DNA of 64,000 nucleotides, from positions 3,007,322-3,071,321 of the forward strand of contig NZ_CP039543.1 of NCBI RefSeq assembly GCF_013085545.1, in the 5' to 3' direction. The notes below the pieces were generated by a model, which saw only the letters and a program-made list of their open reading frames with translations, did no database searches and was not told where the DNA came from. Position 1 is the first letter of the stretch. Each line of letters begins with the position of its first letter. The translations under genes were made by a program, and so were the position numbers. This DNA is from Oceanidesulfovibrio marinus. Lineage in GTDB: Bacteria > Desulfobacterota > Desulfovibrionia > Desulfovibrionales > Desulfovibrionaceae. Of this stretch, positions 51,646-63,009 are shown piece by piece.

Positions 51646-52424
51646 TGGAACCCTCATTTACCAGCGCGGACCCCGCCTTTCGCAGCATTGTGGTGGTGGG
51701 AGCCGCAGGACAGATGGGTGCGCTTTTCGCCAAGCGCGCCCGCGCCCTGGGCGCAACTGTGCACGAGCTCGACAAGCCCCTGGCCGGCCCCGCTCTGGAG
51801 GCCGTGCCCGGGGCCGACCTCGTGCTGCTCTGCGTGCCCCTAGGCGCCATAGAGACCGTGCTCGAAGAGATCGCGCCGCTGCTCGATCCCGGAACCGTGC
51901 TCGCGGACATCGTGTCCGTGAAGGTCAAACCGCTCAAGGCCATGCTCCGCGCCCACGCCGGACCGGTGGTGGCCACGCACCCCCTGTTCGGCTCCAAGCC
52001 GCCCAAGGACGCCCGCGTGGCCATGATCCCGTCTGGCCGTGTGGATGACGAGGCGGCCTGCGCCCGCGTGGAAGCGTGGATGCGCGCCCTGGGCTTCGAC
52101 ACCTTCCGCACCACGGCGGAGAAGCACGACCAGGCCATGGCCATGGTCCAGGGTCTCAACTTCGTCACAACCATTGCGTACCTTGCAGCCATGGCCGATC
52201 CGGAGCTCACCCCCTACATCACGCCCTCCCTGGGCCGCCGGCTCGACGCCGCGCACAAGATGGTGACCCACGACGCATCGCTGTTCGAGACTATTTTTGA
52301 GGCGAACCCGTTCAGCCAGGACGCGGTGCGTCGTTACCGCAACTTCCTCCACGTGGCCGCCGGCGGCGATCTGGACCTGCTCGTCGAACGCGCCCAGTGG
52401 TGGTGGCGGGAAAACGTGATCTGA
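51645..52424 (+). CDS. tyrA: Prephenate dehydrogenase
   Basis: 259 residues, a monofunctional TyrA with N-terminal Rossmann domain (IVVVGAAGQMGALFAKRA) and the HPLFGSKPP substrate motif, followed by an all-helical dimerisation domain. It converts prephenate to 4-hydroxyphenylpyruvate. The GTG start at 51645 overlaps the aroA stop by one base, with GGGGGTGG upstream. No ACT domain, so tyrosine control is likely at the attenuator or elsewhere. A 97-nt gap follows before trpE, which may hold an internal promoter. Confidence 0.9.
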   Translation: MEPSFTSADPAFRSIVVVGAAGQMGALFAKRARALGATVHELDKPLAGPALEAVPGADLVLLCVPLGAIETVLEEIAPLLDPGTVLADIVSVKVKPLKAMLRAHAGPVVATHPLFGSKPPKDARVAMIPSGRVDDEAACARVEAWMRALGFDTFRTTAEKHDQAMAMVQGLNFVTTIAYLAAMADPELTPYITPSLGRRLDAAHKMVTHDASLFETIFEANPFSQDAVRRYRNFLHVAAGGDLDLLVERAQWWWRENVI

Positions 52425-52521
52425 TCTGTTTTTCCGTCCCACCGGTTCCGGCCGCCCGTGGCGGCGGACCGATACTGTAACCTGTGGCCGGCACCAACCA
52501 TGCATGCATGAGGACTCTTGT

Positions 52522-53920
<1,399 letters not shown>

Positions 53921-53940
<20 letters not shown>

Positions 53941-54493
53941 TTTTGACTCCTTCACCTACAACCTGGTGCAGGCGTTCCAGAAGATAGGGCTGAACCCCGA
54001 GGTGATCCGCAACGACCGCCCCGAGATCCTGGAGCTCGCGAACTCCGGGAAGCTGGAGATGGTCTGCATCTCCCCCGGCCCTTCCCACCCGCGCAATGCC
54101 GGGCTGTGCCTGCAGTTTCTGGAAAAGCTGCCCCACGAGATTCCGGTGCTCGGCGTCTGCCTGGGCCACCAGGTGCTCGGCCACTTTGCCGGCGCCACCG
54201 TGGACGTGGGACCGCGCATCATGCACGGCAAGACCTCGGACATCCGCCACAATGGCGAGGGCCTGTTCTACGGCATGCCCAACCCCATGACCGTGGGCCG
54301 CTACCACTCCCTGCTTGTAGCGGCGGAAGAAGCGCCGGACCTCCTGGAGGTTACGGCCGAGACGTCCGAGGGCGAGGTCATGGGCATCCGTTACAAGGAC
54401 CGGCCCTGGGCCGGCGTCCAGTTCCACCCGGAATCGGTGCTCACCCCGGACGGTCCCGAGCTCTTGAGCAACTTCCCGAGCAAGCTCTTGTAG
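53921..54493 (+). CDS. trpG: Anthranilate synthase component II (glutamine amidotransferase)
   Basis: 190 residues, a class I amidotransferase with the catalytic triad Cys80 (GVCLGHQ), His169 and Glu171 (FHPES). It starts with FLLIDNFDSFTYNLVQ. It provides ammonia to TrpE. The start lies inside the 3' end of trpE (20-nt overlap) with GGAGG upstream. It is a separate protein, not fused to TrpD. Confidence 0.95.
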
Positions 54494-54526
54494 AGCGCTG
54501 CTCATATCCATTTTGCGAGGAATCTC

Positions 54527-55546
54527 ATGGCAATACTCTATCCATTCAGCGAAATTCTGGAGCAGCTCGCCCAGGGGCAGGACCTGGACGACGACCAGGC
54601 CGCCTCGGCCTTCACCATGCTGCTGTCCGGCGAGCTGACCCCGGCCCAGGCCGGAGCCATGCTCATGGGCCTGCGCGCCAAAGGCGAGACCGCCCGGGAG
54701 GTGGCCGCCGCGGTGCACGCCGCCCTGGCCGAGGCGCGCATGGTGCAGGGTCTCGAAGGCAAGCGCATCGACACCTGCGGCACTGGCGGCGACCACTCCA
54801 ACTCCTTCAACTGCTCCACAACGGTGGCCTTCTACCTGGCCGCCATGGGCTACGCCGTGGTCAAGCACGGCAACCGCTCGCTCACCAGCTACTCCGGCAG
54901 CGCGGACATCGTGGAGGCCCTGGGTCTGCCCATGCACGACAGCCCGGAGGCCGTGGCCGAGTCCCTGGCCAAGGAGAAGTTCGCCTTCCTCTTCGCGCCG
55001 CACTTCCACCCGGCGTTCAAGTACATCATGCCCGTGCGCAAGGATCTCGCCATCCGCACCCTGTTCAACCTGCTGGGGCCGCTGCTCAACCCCGGCCGGC
55101 CCACGCACCAATTGCTCGGTGTGCCCCGGCCGCAGGTGCTGGACCTCATGGCCGAGGTGCTGCTGCTCACCGGCGTCACCCGCGCCGCCGTGGTCTGCGG
55201 CTCTGGCGGATCGTCCGAGGGCCGCTTCGACGAGTTCACTACTTTCGGCCCGGCCGAGGTAGTCTGGGTGGGCGGAGGCAACCTCGTGCACACGGTGCTC
55301 GACCCGGCCGAGTTCGGCTTCCCCAAGCACGCGCCGGAGGACGTGGCCGTGCACAGCAAGGAGGAGGCCGTGGATACCGTGAAGGGCCTGCTCGCGGGTA
55401 AAGGTCCCCAGGCCATGCAGGACATGGTCGCGCTCAACCTGGGCGTGGCCCTGCACATCCTGGACGACGACCTCGGCCTGGCCGAGAGCTTTGACAAGGC
55501 CCGCGCCGCCGTCAGCCAGGGCGTTGCAAGCCGGTACGCGGACTAG
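54527..55546 (+). CDS. trpD: Anthranilate phosphoribosyltransferase
   Basis: 339 residues. The PRPP-binding DTCGTGGDHSNSFNCST (82-98) and the KHGNRSLTSYSGSAD segment (119-133) identify it; NLLGPLLNPGRP follows. The second motif departs from the usual KHGNRAVSSKSGSAD at three positions, while the key glycines and Asp are kept. GAGGA precedes the ATG, 33 nt after trpG. Confidence 0.95.
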   Translation: MAILYPFSEILEQLAQGQDLDDDQAASAFTMLLSGELTPAQAGAMLMGLRAKGETAREVAAAVHAALAEARMVQGLEGKRIDTCGTGGDHSNSFNCSTTVAFYLAAMGYAVVKHGNRSLTSYSGSADIVEALGLPMHDSPEAVAESLAKEKFAFLFAPHFHPAFKYIMPVRKDLAIRTLFNLLGPLLNPGRPTHQLLGVPRPQVLDLMAEVLLLTGVTRAAVVCGSGGSSEGRFDEFTTFGPAEVVWVGGGNLVHTVLDPAEFGFPKHAPEDVAVHSKEEAVDTVKGLLAGKGPQAMQDMVALNLGVALHILDDDLGLAESFDKARAAVSQGVASRYAD

Positions 55547-55555
55547 GGGGCTCCA

Positions 55556-56323
55556 GTGCTCGACAAGTTCCGCATCGCCAAGCAGCCCGAGGTCGATCTG
55601 CTGACCCGCATGGCCGACGCTGGCACGCTGCCGCCGCCGCTGGAAGGCCCCCGGCCGTCCTTTCTGGACGCGCTCACCGCGCCCGGACTCACGGTCATCG
55701 CCGAGTACAAGCGCGCCTCGCCTTCCAAAGGCGACATCGCGCTGAACCTGGAGCCCGAGGATGTGGCCCGCGCCTATGCCGAAGCCGGCGCCGGGGCCAT
55801 CTCCGTGCTCACGGAGACCGAGTACTTCAAGGGCGACATCGCCTTTCTGGAGCGCATGACCGCGGCCGGCCTGCCGCTCTTGCGCAAGGACTTCCTCGTT
55901 CACCCGCTCCAGGTGCGCCAGACCGCGGCCACCCCGGCCTCCGCGCTGTTGCTCATCGCGCGGATGTTTCCGGACGCCGCAGCCCTGGCCGCCATGAAAG
56001 AGCAGGCCGACGCATACGGCCTGGACAGCGTGGTGGAAGTTTTTGACGAAAACGACCTGGACATGGCCAAGGAAATTAATTCTACCATCATTCAGGTCAA
56101 CAACCGCGATCTCGACCGCCTGACCACGGACCTCGCCATTTCCGAGCGGCTTGCATCCCGCAAGGATTCGGGCGAAACGTGGATCAGCGCAAGCGGCATG
56201 GAGGCTCCTGAACACCTCGCCCGGATGCGCTCCCTGGGCTTCGACGCCGTGCTCGTGGGCACCTCGCTCATGCGCGGCGGCGACCCCGGACGCGCCCTGG
56301 CCACGCTCACCTCGGAGGTCTGA
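55556..56323 (+). CDS. trpC: Indole-3-glycerol phosphate synthase
   Basis: 255 residues, TIM barrel, monofunctional. Motifs: IAEYKRASPSKGDI (catalytic Lys), VLTETEYFKGD, LLRKDFLVHPLQV (Lys/Asp pair), then VNNRDL and the phosphate-binding GTSLMRGGDP. It starts at a GTG (55556) preceded by GGGGG, 9 nt after trpD. Confidence 0.94.
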   Translation: MLDKFRIAKQPEVDLLTRMADAGTLPPPLEGPRPSFLDALTAPGLTVIAEYKRASPSKGDIALNLEPEDVARAYAEAGAGAISVLTETEYFKGDIAFLERMTAAGLPLLRKDFLVHPLQVRQTAATPASALLLIARMFPDAAALAAMKEQADAYGLDSVVEVFDENDLDMAKEINSTIIQVNNRDLDRLTTDLAISERLASRKDSGETWISASGMEAPEHLARMRSLGFDAVLVGTSLMRGGDPGRALATLTSEV

Positions 56324-56325
56324 AT

Positions 56326-56994
56326 ATGAGTACGTGCGGCGATGTCATGCTCAAGGTCTGCGGAGTAACGAGACAGGAAGATGCGGACGCGGTCCGCGCC
56401 ATCGGCGCGTCGCTCATCGGCTTCATCTTCCACCCGGCAAGCCGGCGCAATGTGACGCCGGAGCAGGTGCGCGCCATCGAGACCCACCGTCTCATGCGCG
56501 TCGGGGTCTTCGTGGACCAGTCGCCGGACGAGATATTACGGATCATGGACAAGGCCGGCCTGCACCTGGCGCAGCTGCACGGCGACCAGGACGCCGCCTT
56601 TTGCAAAAAGGTGGGCAGAAACCGCGTCATGCGTGCTTTCTGGCCGGAACGATATCCCACGCGCGAGGCGTTGGAGACCGATCTCCATCGGTACGAGGAC
56701 TGCAGCCGGTTCTTTCTGTTCGATGCCGGCGCATCCGGCGGCGGCCACGGCCGCTCCTTCGACGCCAGCCTGCTCAAGGGCCTGTGCTCGCTGAAGACGT
56801 GGTTCCTTGCCGGCGGCCTGGGGCCGCACAACATCTGCGAGGCTGTGTGTAACTGCGACCCCTGCGGAGTGGACCTCTCCTCCGGGGTGGAGGCCTCGCC
56901 CGGCATCAAGGACCACGCCAAGCTCACGGCGCTGCGCAGCGCCCTGGATGGCCTGATGCGCAACCCAAATCAATCCTGTTGTGGAGAATTATAA
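56326..56994 (+). CDS. trpF: Phosphoribosylanthranilate isomerase
   Basis: 222 residues. Key motifs are LKVCGVTRQEDADA (general base Cys11), GFIFHPASRRNVTPEQ, VGVFVDQ, LAQLHGD, the catalytic Asp in [16 protein letters not shown] and LAGGLGPHNI. GGAGGT precedes the ATG, 2 nt after trpC; its stop overlaps the ATG of trpB by one base. A short cysteine-bearing tail (NQSCCGEL) is unusual. Confidence 0.93.
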   Translation: MSTCGDVMLKVCGVTRQEDADAVRAIGASLIGFIFHPASRRNVTPEQVRAIETHRLMRVGVFVDQSPDEILRIMDKAGLHLAQLHGDQDAAFCKKVGRNRVMRAFWPERYPTREALETDLHRYEDCSRFFLFDAGASGGGHGRSFDASLLKGLCSLKTWFLAGGLGPHNICEAVCNCDPCGVDLSSGVEASPGIKDHAKLTALRSALDGLMRNPNQSCCGEL

Positions 56995-58202
56995 TGGATA
57001 TTCAGAAGACGGCCTTTGAAAAGGCCAGCTACTTCGGGCGCTTCGGGGGCACGTTTGTTCCCGAGCTGCTCATACCACCGCTCACCGAGCTGGAAGAGGC
57101 CATGCGCACCATCATGGTCAGCAAGGAGTTCCAAAGCGAGCTGGCTCTGCTGCTGCGCGACTACGTGGGCCGGCCCTCGCCCCTGTACCGCTGCCCCAAC
57201 CTCTCCCAGGAGCTCGGCTTCGACCTCTTCCTGAAGCGCGAGGACCTGAACCACACCGGCGCGCACAAGGTGAACAACACCATGGGCCAGGCCCTGCTGA
57301 CCAAGTACATGGGCAAGCCCGTGCTGCTGGCCGAGACCGGCGCCGGGCAGCACGGCGTGGCCACGGCCACGGCCGCGGCCATGATGGGCCTGCAGTGCCT
57401 CGTGTTCATGGGTGCAACGGACGTAAAGCGCCAGGCCCACAACGTGATGCGCATGGAGCTCTTGGGCGCCAAGGTGATTCCCGTACAAAGCGGCACCCAG
57501 ACCCTGAAGGACGCCACCAACGCGGCCCTGCGCTACTGGATTGCCGAGCAGGAGACCACGCACTACTGCCTGGGCTCCGTGGTCGGGCCGCACCCCTTCC
57601 CCACCCTGGTGCGCGACCTGCAGGCCGTCATCGGCAAGGAGATCAAAGCGCAGTCTCTGGAGCAGACCGGCGTGCTGCCGGACTACGTGGTCGCCTGCGT
57701 GGGCGGCGGCTCCAACGCCATCGGCGCGTTCTACGATTTCATCGAGGATGAGTCCGTGAAGCTCGTGGGCGTAGAGGCGGCCGGCACCGGCGAGCCCGAC
57801 TGCTACAACTCGGCCAGCATCAACAAGGGCACGCCCGGCGTGCTGCACGGCGCGCTGACCCTGCTGCTGCAGACCAAAGACGGACAGATCCTGCCCTCCC
57901 ACTCCGTGGCCCCCGGCCTGGACTACCCCGGCGTGGGACCGGAGCACGCCCATCTGCACGACTCCGGCCGGGCCACCTACACCTCGGTCAACGACGAGCA
58001 GGCCATCGAGGCCTTCAACACCCTGTGCCTCAAGGAAGGCATCATCCCGGCGCTGGAATCCTCCCACGCCCTGGCCTGGGTGCTTGAAAACAGGGACTCC
58101 ATCCCGGCGGGCAGCCGCGTGGTGGTCAACCTGTCCGGCCGTGGCGACAAGGATCTCGGAATCGTCGAGGAAATCATCGCAGCACGCGGGGAGGTCGCCT
58201 AG
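56994..58202 (+). CDS. trpB: Tryptophan synthase beta subunit
   Basis: 402 residues, TrpB1 type. The PLP lysine is Lys92 in NHTGAHKVNN; the phosphate-binding GGGSNA motif and the GRGDKD ending are present, as is GRFGGTFVPELL at the N-terminus. It condenses indole and serine in complex with TrpA. The start overlaps the trpF stop (TAATG). Confidence 0.96.
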   Translation: MDIQKTAFEKASYFGRFGGTFVPELLIPPLTELEEAMRTIMVSKEFQSELALLLRDYVGRPSPLYRCPNLSQELGFDLFLKREDLNHTGAHKVNNTMGQALLTKYMGKPVLLAETGAGQHGVATATAAAMMGLQCLVFMGATDVKRQAHNVMRMELLGAKVIPVQSGTQTLKDATNAALRYWIAEQETTHYCLGSVVGPHPFPTLVRDLQAVIGKEIKAQSLEQTGVLPDYVVACVGGGSNAIGAFYDFIEDESVKLVGVEAAGTGEPDCYNSASINKGTPGVLHGALTLLLQTKDGQILPSHSVAPGLDYPGVGPEHAHLHDSGRATYTSVNDEQAIEAFNTLCLKEGIIPALESSHALAWVLENRDSIPAGSRVVVNLSGRGDKDLGIVEEIIAARGEVA

Positions 58203-58204
58203 CC

Positions 58205-58972
58205 ATGGCTCAGTCACGACTGCAACAACGCATCAAGGCGGCCAACGACGCGGGCCGCAAGGCCCTCATTCCCTTCCTGCCCGGCGGCTACCCCGACCAG
58301 GAGCGGTTCTGGGAAGAGATCACCGAGCTGGACAAAGGCGGCGCAGACGTCATCGAGATTGGCGTGCCCTTCTCCGACCCTGTGGCCGACGGCCCGGTGG
58401 TGGAGCAGGCGTCCCTTGCCTGCATCGAGTCCGGCGTCTGCCTCGAATGGATCATCCAGGAGCTCACCAGGCACCGCGACGCCATCGGCGCAGAGATTGT
58501 GCTCATGGGCTACATGAACCCCTTCTACCAGTATGGGCTGAAGCGCTTTGCCCAGGACGCGGCCAGGGCCGGCGTGGCCGGCATCATCATCCCGGACGTG
58601 CCCCTGGAGGAAGCGGCGGCGTTCCGCGCCGAGCTGGACGCGGTAGGCATCGACCTCATCGCGCTCATCGGCTTGAACACCCCGCGCGAGCGCATGGAGC
58701 AGTACGCGGCCGTGTCCTCCGGCTTTGTCTACCTGGTCAGCGTGCTGGGCATCACCGGCGCACGCGACACCTTGCCGGACAAGGTTCGCGGCAAGCTGGC
58801 CGAGGCGCGGGAAGTTTTCGACCTGCCCCTGGCCCTCGGTTTCGGCATCAAGTCCCCGGAGCAGCTCGACGCCTTCGGCGACCACCTGGACGCCGTGGTC
58901 TTCGGCTCGGCGCTCATCCAGCACATCCGCGGCGGCGAAAGCGCCGCCTCCTTCATGGAGCGCTGGCGCTGA
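58205..58972 (+). CDS. trpA: Tryptophan synthase alpha subunit
   Basis: 255 residues. Catalytic Glu51 and Asp62 lie in EIGVPFSDPVADGP; phosphate is bound by the GFGIKSPEQ and FGSALI segments. It cleaves indole-3-glycerol phosphate and channels indole to TrpB. It is the last gene of the supercluster; its last 20 nt overlap the 3' end of the convergent adenylate cyclase gene, so no terminator fits between them. Confidence 0.95.
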   Translation: MAQSRLQQRIKAANDAGRKALIPFLPGGYPDQERFWEEITELDKGGADVIEIGVPFSDPVADGPVVEQASLACIESGVCLEWIIQELTRHRDAIGAEIVLMGYMNPFYQYGLKRFAQDAARAGVAGIIIPDVPLEEAAAFRAELDAVGIDLIALIGLNTPRERMEQYAAVSSGFVYLVSVLGITGARDTLPDKVRGKLAEAREVFDLPLALGFGIKSPEQLDAFGDHLDAVVFGSALIQHIRGGESAASFMERWR

Positions 58973-61900
58973 CACCCGGCAGCAGCCGCACGGCCGGGCA
59001 GTGTGACTTGTGCGGCGCATGGAACAGAATGGCTGGCCTGGAGGTCATGGGCATGCCCATGGCCCGGGCCAGCTCTGTGTATGGATCGCTGCGCAGCTTT
59101 TCCGTGGCCGGCAGCCGCGCCTTGCAGAGCATCTGCCCCCAGGAGGTGGACCAGACCACGGCGATGCGTGAGACCTGCTTCACCTCCCGCGGTATGGTCA
59201 GGTTCACGGTGACAAAGATTCTCGTGGCCCGTTCTTCCTGCAGCGCCTCGCCCACGGGCGGGTCGAAGATATCCGGCACCGGGAAGAACTCGCGCATGGC
59301 CTTGAGCAGGGCCTGCATGTCCGGGATGGACAAGGGCGGCTCCAGGGCCTGGGCCGTGAGCGGCACCGAAGGGTCATAGATCTCGTTGGCCACCAGCCAG
59401 GCGGCCAGTTCCTCCGGGCTGCCCTCGCGGCGCAAGACCTCCGGCGCGGGCTTGGCGCCTTCCCGCATGGGGAACTCTGCGCGCACGCTCCACACGGACC
59501 CGCTCGCGCCCGATCGCTGCCACCCAAACTCCAGCCCGGTCAGCATGCCCGGCCGCATCTGCGTGAACGGCAGCGGCAGAATCTTGTTCCGGCCAGGGGT
59601 CAACCGCGCGGCAATGCGCCGGCCCATCTTGGTCAGATCCTCCGGGCTCACGCGCACACCGGAGCCAGCTTCGGCCAATCGCTCCTGCACCGCGGCGTAG
59701 GTGCTCAGCATGAAGCGCAGGATGCGGTCGCCCACGGCCACCAGCGCGGCAAAGCTCTCCTCATCCTCTGCCTCCGCCTCCTTGGCGCGGCGCTCCAGCT
59801 GCCCGACGATCTGCGCCTCGCTGTACGGGAAAAAGTACTCCATAAAGCTGTAACCGCGCATGGCAAAGGCTCCGTCCGACGCGGCCGAGGCCAGGGTCAG
59901 GCCGGTCTTCTTGTTGAAGGCGAGACGCAGCAGGTCGCACGCCTCCTCGTTGCCCAGGCCGTGGAAGTGCTCGAACACCTCGCGGAACATCACGGCGTAG
60001 GGGTCCACGTCCCAGAGGTCGCGGCGGCCTTCGAACAGCGCCTCCTTGATGGACTCGCAGAGCAGCGTCTGCCCGGCGTCACCCGTGGAGTACTTGTCCA
60101 GCAGCGCGATCTTGAGGATGGACTTGAACGGGCTTTTCAGCGCCTTGACGATCTGCCAGAGCGCCGCGCCAAAGTATTCGTCCCGCGGGATGGCCTCCAT
60201 CACACCGAGGTCCAGGAAGTCCACCCCGCGCAGGGATACGGCCTCCCGCAACGTGGCGAGGAACCCGGCGTACTGCTGCCGGCTCAGCCTGGGCGGCGCA
60301 GCCCACCACGCCGGCGGCCGTCCGGCCAGGAGTATGGCCGTGCGGTAGAACTCTTCCTTGAGCAGCAACGCCTGGGTGGAGCCCGCGCTCTCCTCGTCCG
60401 AGAAGCCGAAGTCGTTGGCGTGGATGGCTTCCAGATCCATGAGGAAGAAGTGGACCTCCTTGCCGAATGTCTGCCGCGCCCACTTCTCGATGGCCGTCAG
60501 CTTGGCCTTGAGCGCCCGCGCGTGCAGCGGCGAGAATGCCTGCGTGTCGTAACAGACCCAGAGATCGAGGTCCGAGGAGCGGCCCTGGGCAATGGTGCCG
60601 GTGGAGCCGATGGCGTAAAGCGCCTCCAGCCGCAGGGTCGATTCCGCGCCGCGGTCCGGCCGGCTCAGGCCGTACCGCTCCACCAGCGTAAGATCGTTCC
60701 GGCACGGCGTATGACTGGTAATGGCGCACGCCAACGGCGGCAGCGCTGCGCCCGGCACCTGGGGCGACTCCACCGCCGCCGTGATCAGCGACAAAAGATC
60801 CGGCGCGTCGCCGTGCTGCATGGCCGTAGCCCACAACCGTCGCCTGCGGTTCATGGACCGGCAGGCAAGGAGGCGCCTGCGCGCGTCTTTCTCGTAAAAC
60901 CAGCGCCACAGCAGCCCGGTCAGGAACTGCTGCCCTTCCGTGCTGGAAAGGGCCGGGGCCGGCTGCTCCATGGTGATGATCCCCAGCGTCCACTCCACGG
61001 CGGCGCGGCGAGTGCGTTCCTCTTCCTCACGGAAGGAGGGCTCCCCGCCCCGGATGTTGTGGAAGCGGTTGTCGGCAAAGGAGCAGCCCGCCACGCGCAC
61101 GTCCCGCATCCCCAGGCCCAGCACCAGCGCGGCCTCGAACACGCACTCCGTCATCTCCACGCCGGAAAGCTCCGATGCCAGGAGCGACGCCGCGCCGAAG
61201 TGGCAGCCGGCAAGCTCCGTGCTCTCCGCCTCCAGACCATCCAGGATGGCGCCGCCGAAATCGCAGCCCGCCACGCTGCACTGCACGAGCCGTATCCGCT
61301 TGGCTCTGGCCTCGCAGAAACGGGTCCGCGCCAGCCGGCAGTTGCGGAACGAGACGGCCTCCAGCGCCGCAGCGTCGAACACGCAGCCCGTGAATGTGCA
61401 GTCCATGAAGCTCACGGTGGTCAGTCTGGCTCCGGTGAAGTCCACATCCTTGAAGGCGCAGCCGATGAAACGGGTGGTTTCCAGCCGCGCACGGGCAAAG
61501 ACACTCGCCTCGATGGTCGCGTTCTTGTACGCAGCGGCCGCGATGTTGGCCCCGAACTGATCCACGCCGCTTATCCTGGCATCCTTGATCTTGCGGTCCG
61601 AGACCAGACCAGGAGACCCGGCCGCCGATGTGGCCGCGCCCTGCTGTCCGGGCTGGCCCGGGCTCTCCAAGACCACGGCAGGCTCGGCTCCGGCCAAAAC
61701 CGCGGGCTTGCCCAGGTTGGCCGGCTGCGGCCGGAAAGGAGGCTGCGCCGCCGTGAAGTCGCGAAATGCCCGCAGCACCAGTTCCATGGCGGTGTCGTCC
61801 TCGCCCTTTGCATCGGCCAGCTGTTCCACCGTGGCATCCAGCCACGCCGAATCCAGCCGGCGGACCAGCGCCGTGAGCCGGAGCAGCGCCTCCTGCCTGT

Positions 61901-62855
61901 CGCCGGGGTCGAGCCGGGAGAGCGCGGCCATGAACTCGTCGGCGGAAAGATGGGTCAGCGCAAGGCACCGCGCCCCCTGGTCCTGCCCGCTCAGGGGGCC
62001 ATCCTCCCCGGCCAGGACCTCGCCGGCGCGCAGATTCCGCAGCGCCTCCATAGCCGCGCTGCGCACAGGCGCCTTGATGTGGGTGAGGAAGGGACGGATG
62101 GCCTGCACAAGCTCTTCGGAGCGGGGCGCGCCAGCCCTGCCTATGCCGGTCAGCACGGCCTCCATGGTTGCGAACGCCTGCGCCGTATCGAGCTTCCGGG
62201 CCAGTTCCCGCGCCAGACTGGGAACGCCGAGCAGGCCCACAATGCGCGCCATGTACGCCAACTGCTCGTCGTCCAGCTCCATGCGCAACAGCTCGTGGAC
62301 CCAGATGCCGAAGCGGCTGCGCATCAGCTCCCGCTGGGTGGGATCTGCAAGCACGCCGCCGCGGGCTTCCAGCCGATCAAGGAAAACAAGGGCCTCCTCC
62401 GGGTCATCGGCCTGGATGCGCCGCGCCGTGGACACGGCCCACTCCAGCCGCTTGCGATCCATATCCCTGGGATTGCAGAAGAAGCGGTTGGCCAGGGCAA
62501 GCTTCTGGTGCTCCTCGCACTCGGCCAGCACGGCGGCGAGCTTGTCCATGGTCATGGAGGACTCGCGCAGCACCCGCAGGCAGAGGATCTCGCCCAGAGG
62601 CCCCAAAGTCAGAAGCCGCGCCATGACCTGGCCCATGAAGCGCGTGGTCTGCGCGCGCAGAGCGATGTCCGCCAGGGCGTTGGCCAGCCCGCCGGAAAGG
62701 ATGACGCGGTCCGGCCCGACCGGCGTCTCGTCGAGCAGGGAGAACGCCTGCTCCACCAGGGGCTGGACCTGCTCGGCCAGGCGCTTGCCCGTGGCGGCGC
62801 TTTCGCGCACTGCCAGACGCAGAGTGGCTATGATCGCGGCGAGAGATTCGGGCAT
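58953..62855 (-). CDS. Class I adenylate cyclase with N-terminal helical region and pentapeptide repeats
   Basis: 1300 residues. The C-terminal half (about 620-1300) is a class I (CyaA-type) adenylate cyclase: the catalytic GSTGTIAQGRSSDLDLWVCYD (about 748-768) has the Gly-Ser and DxD nucleotidyl-transfer residues, and KEVHFFLMDLE and GSTQALLLKEEFYRTA follow. Residues about 428-600 form pentapeptide repeats (runs like CAFKDVDFTGARLTTVSF and CDFGGAIL), a right-handed beta-helix. Residues 1-425 are helical and may be HEAT-like. Enterobacterial CyaA is about 850 residues, has a glucose-sensing C-terminus and lacks the repeats. Start at 62855 is weakly supported (no clear ribosome site). It is convergent with, and overlaps, trpA. 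Confidence 0.85.
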   Translation of the reverse strand: MPESLAAIIATLRLAVRESAATGKRLAEQVQPLVEQAFSLLDETPVGPDRVILSGGLANALADIALRAQTTRFMGQVMARLLTLGPLGEILCLRVLRESSMTMDKLAAVLAECEEHQKLALANRFFCNPRDMDRKRLEWAVSTARRIQADDPEEALVFLDRLEARGGVLADPTQRELMRSRFGIWVHELLRMELDDEQLAYMARIVGLLGVPSLARELARKLDTAQAFATMEAVLTGIGRAGAPRSEELVQAIRPFLTHIKAPVRSAAMEALRNLRAGEVLAGEDGPLSGQDQGARCLALTHLSADEFMAALSRLDPGDRQEALLRLTALVRRLDSAWLDATVEQLADAKGEDDTAMELVLRAFRDFTAAQPPFRPQPANLGKPAVLAGAEPAVVLESPGQPGQQGAATSAAGSPGLVSDRKIKDARISGVDQFGANIAAAAYKNATIEASVFARARLETTRFIGCAFKDVDFTGARLTTVSFMDCTFTGCVFDAAALEAVSFRNCRLARTRFCEARAKRIRLVQCSVAGCDFGGAILDGLEAESTELAGCHFGAASLLASELSGVEMTECVFEAALVLGLGMRDVRVAGCSFADNRFHNIRGGEPSFREEEERTRRAAVEWTLGIITMEQPAPALSSTEGQQFLTGLLWRWFYEKDARRRLLACRSMNRRRRLWATAMQHGDAPDLLSLITAAVESPQVPGAALPPLACAITSHTPCRNDLTLVERYGLSRPDRGAESTLRLEALYAIGSTGTIAQGRSSDLDLWVCYDTQAFSPLHARALKAKLTAIEKWARQTFGKEVHFFLMDLEAIHANDFGFSDEESAGSTQALLLKEEFYRTAILLAGRPPAWWAAPPRLSRQQYAGFLATLREAVSLRGVDFLDLGVMEAIPRDEYFGAALWQIVKALKSPFKSILKIALLDKYSTGDAGQTLLCESIKEALFEGRRDLWDVDPYAVMFREVFEHFHGLGNEEACDLLRLAFNKKTGLTLASAASDGAFAMRGYSFMEYFFPYSEAQIVGQLERRAKEAEAEDEESFAALVAVGDRILRFMLSTYAAVQERLAEAGSGVRVSPEDLTKMGRRIAARLTPGRNKILPLPFTQMRPGMLTGLEFGWQRSGASGSVWSVRAEFPMREGAKPAPEVLRREGSPEELAAWLVANEIYDPSVPLTAQALEPPLSIPDMQALLKAMREFFPVPDIFDPPVGEALQEERATRIFVTVNLTIPREVKQVSRIAVVWSTSWGQMLCKARLPATEKLRSDPYTELARAMGMPMTSRPAILFHAPHKSHCPAVRLLPGVSASAP

Positions 62856-63009
62856 GATGTACCGAAGATAGGATGAGGGCCGTGGATATGTCCACAGCCG
62901 GGCGCAAAACCTTGGCGTATGGACGCGCGGACCGGAGACGACCGACAGCTTATAGGGAGGAAGCGGCGGCAGCCGCCACCGCATGGATCATCGCATTGGA
63001 GCCCGTGGC

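Noticed and set aside
59961-62876. 971-codon open frame on the plus strand opposite the adenylate cyclase gene
   Set aside because: Antisense shadow of the cyclase gene; composition is rich in Arg, Gln, His and Gly with no domain.
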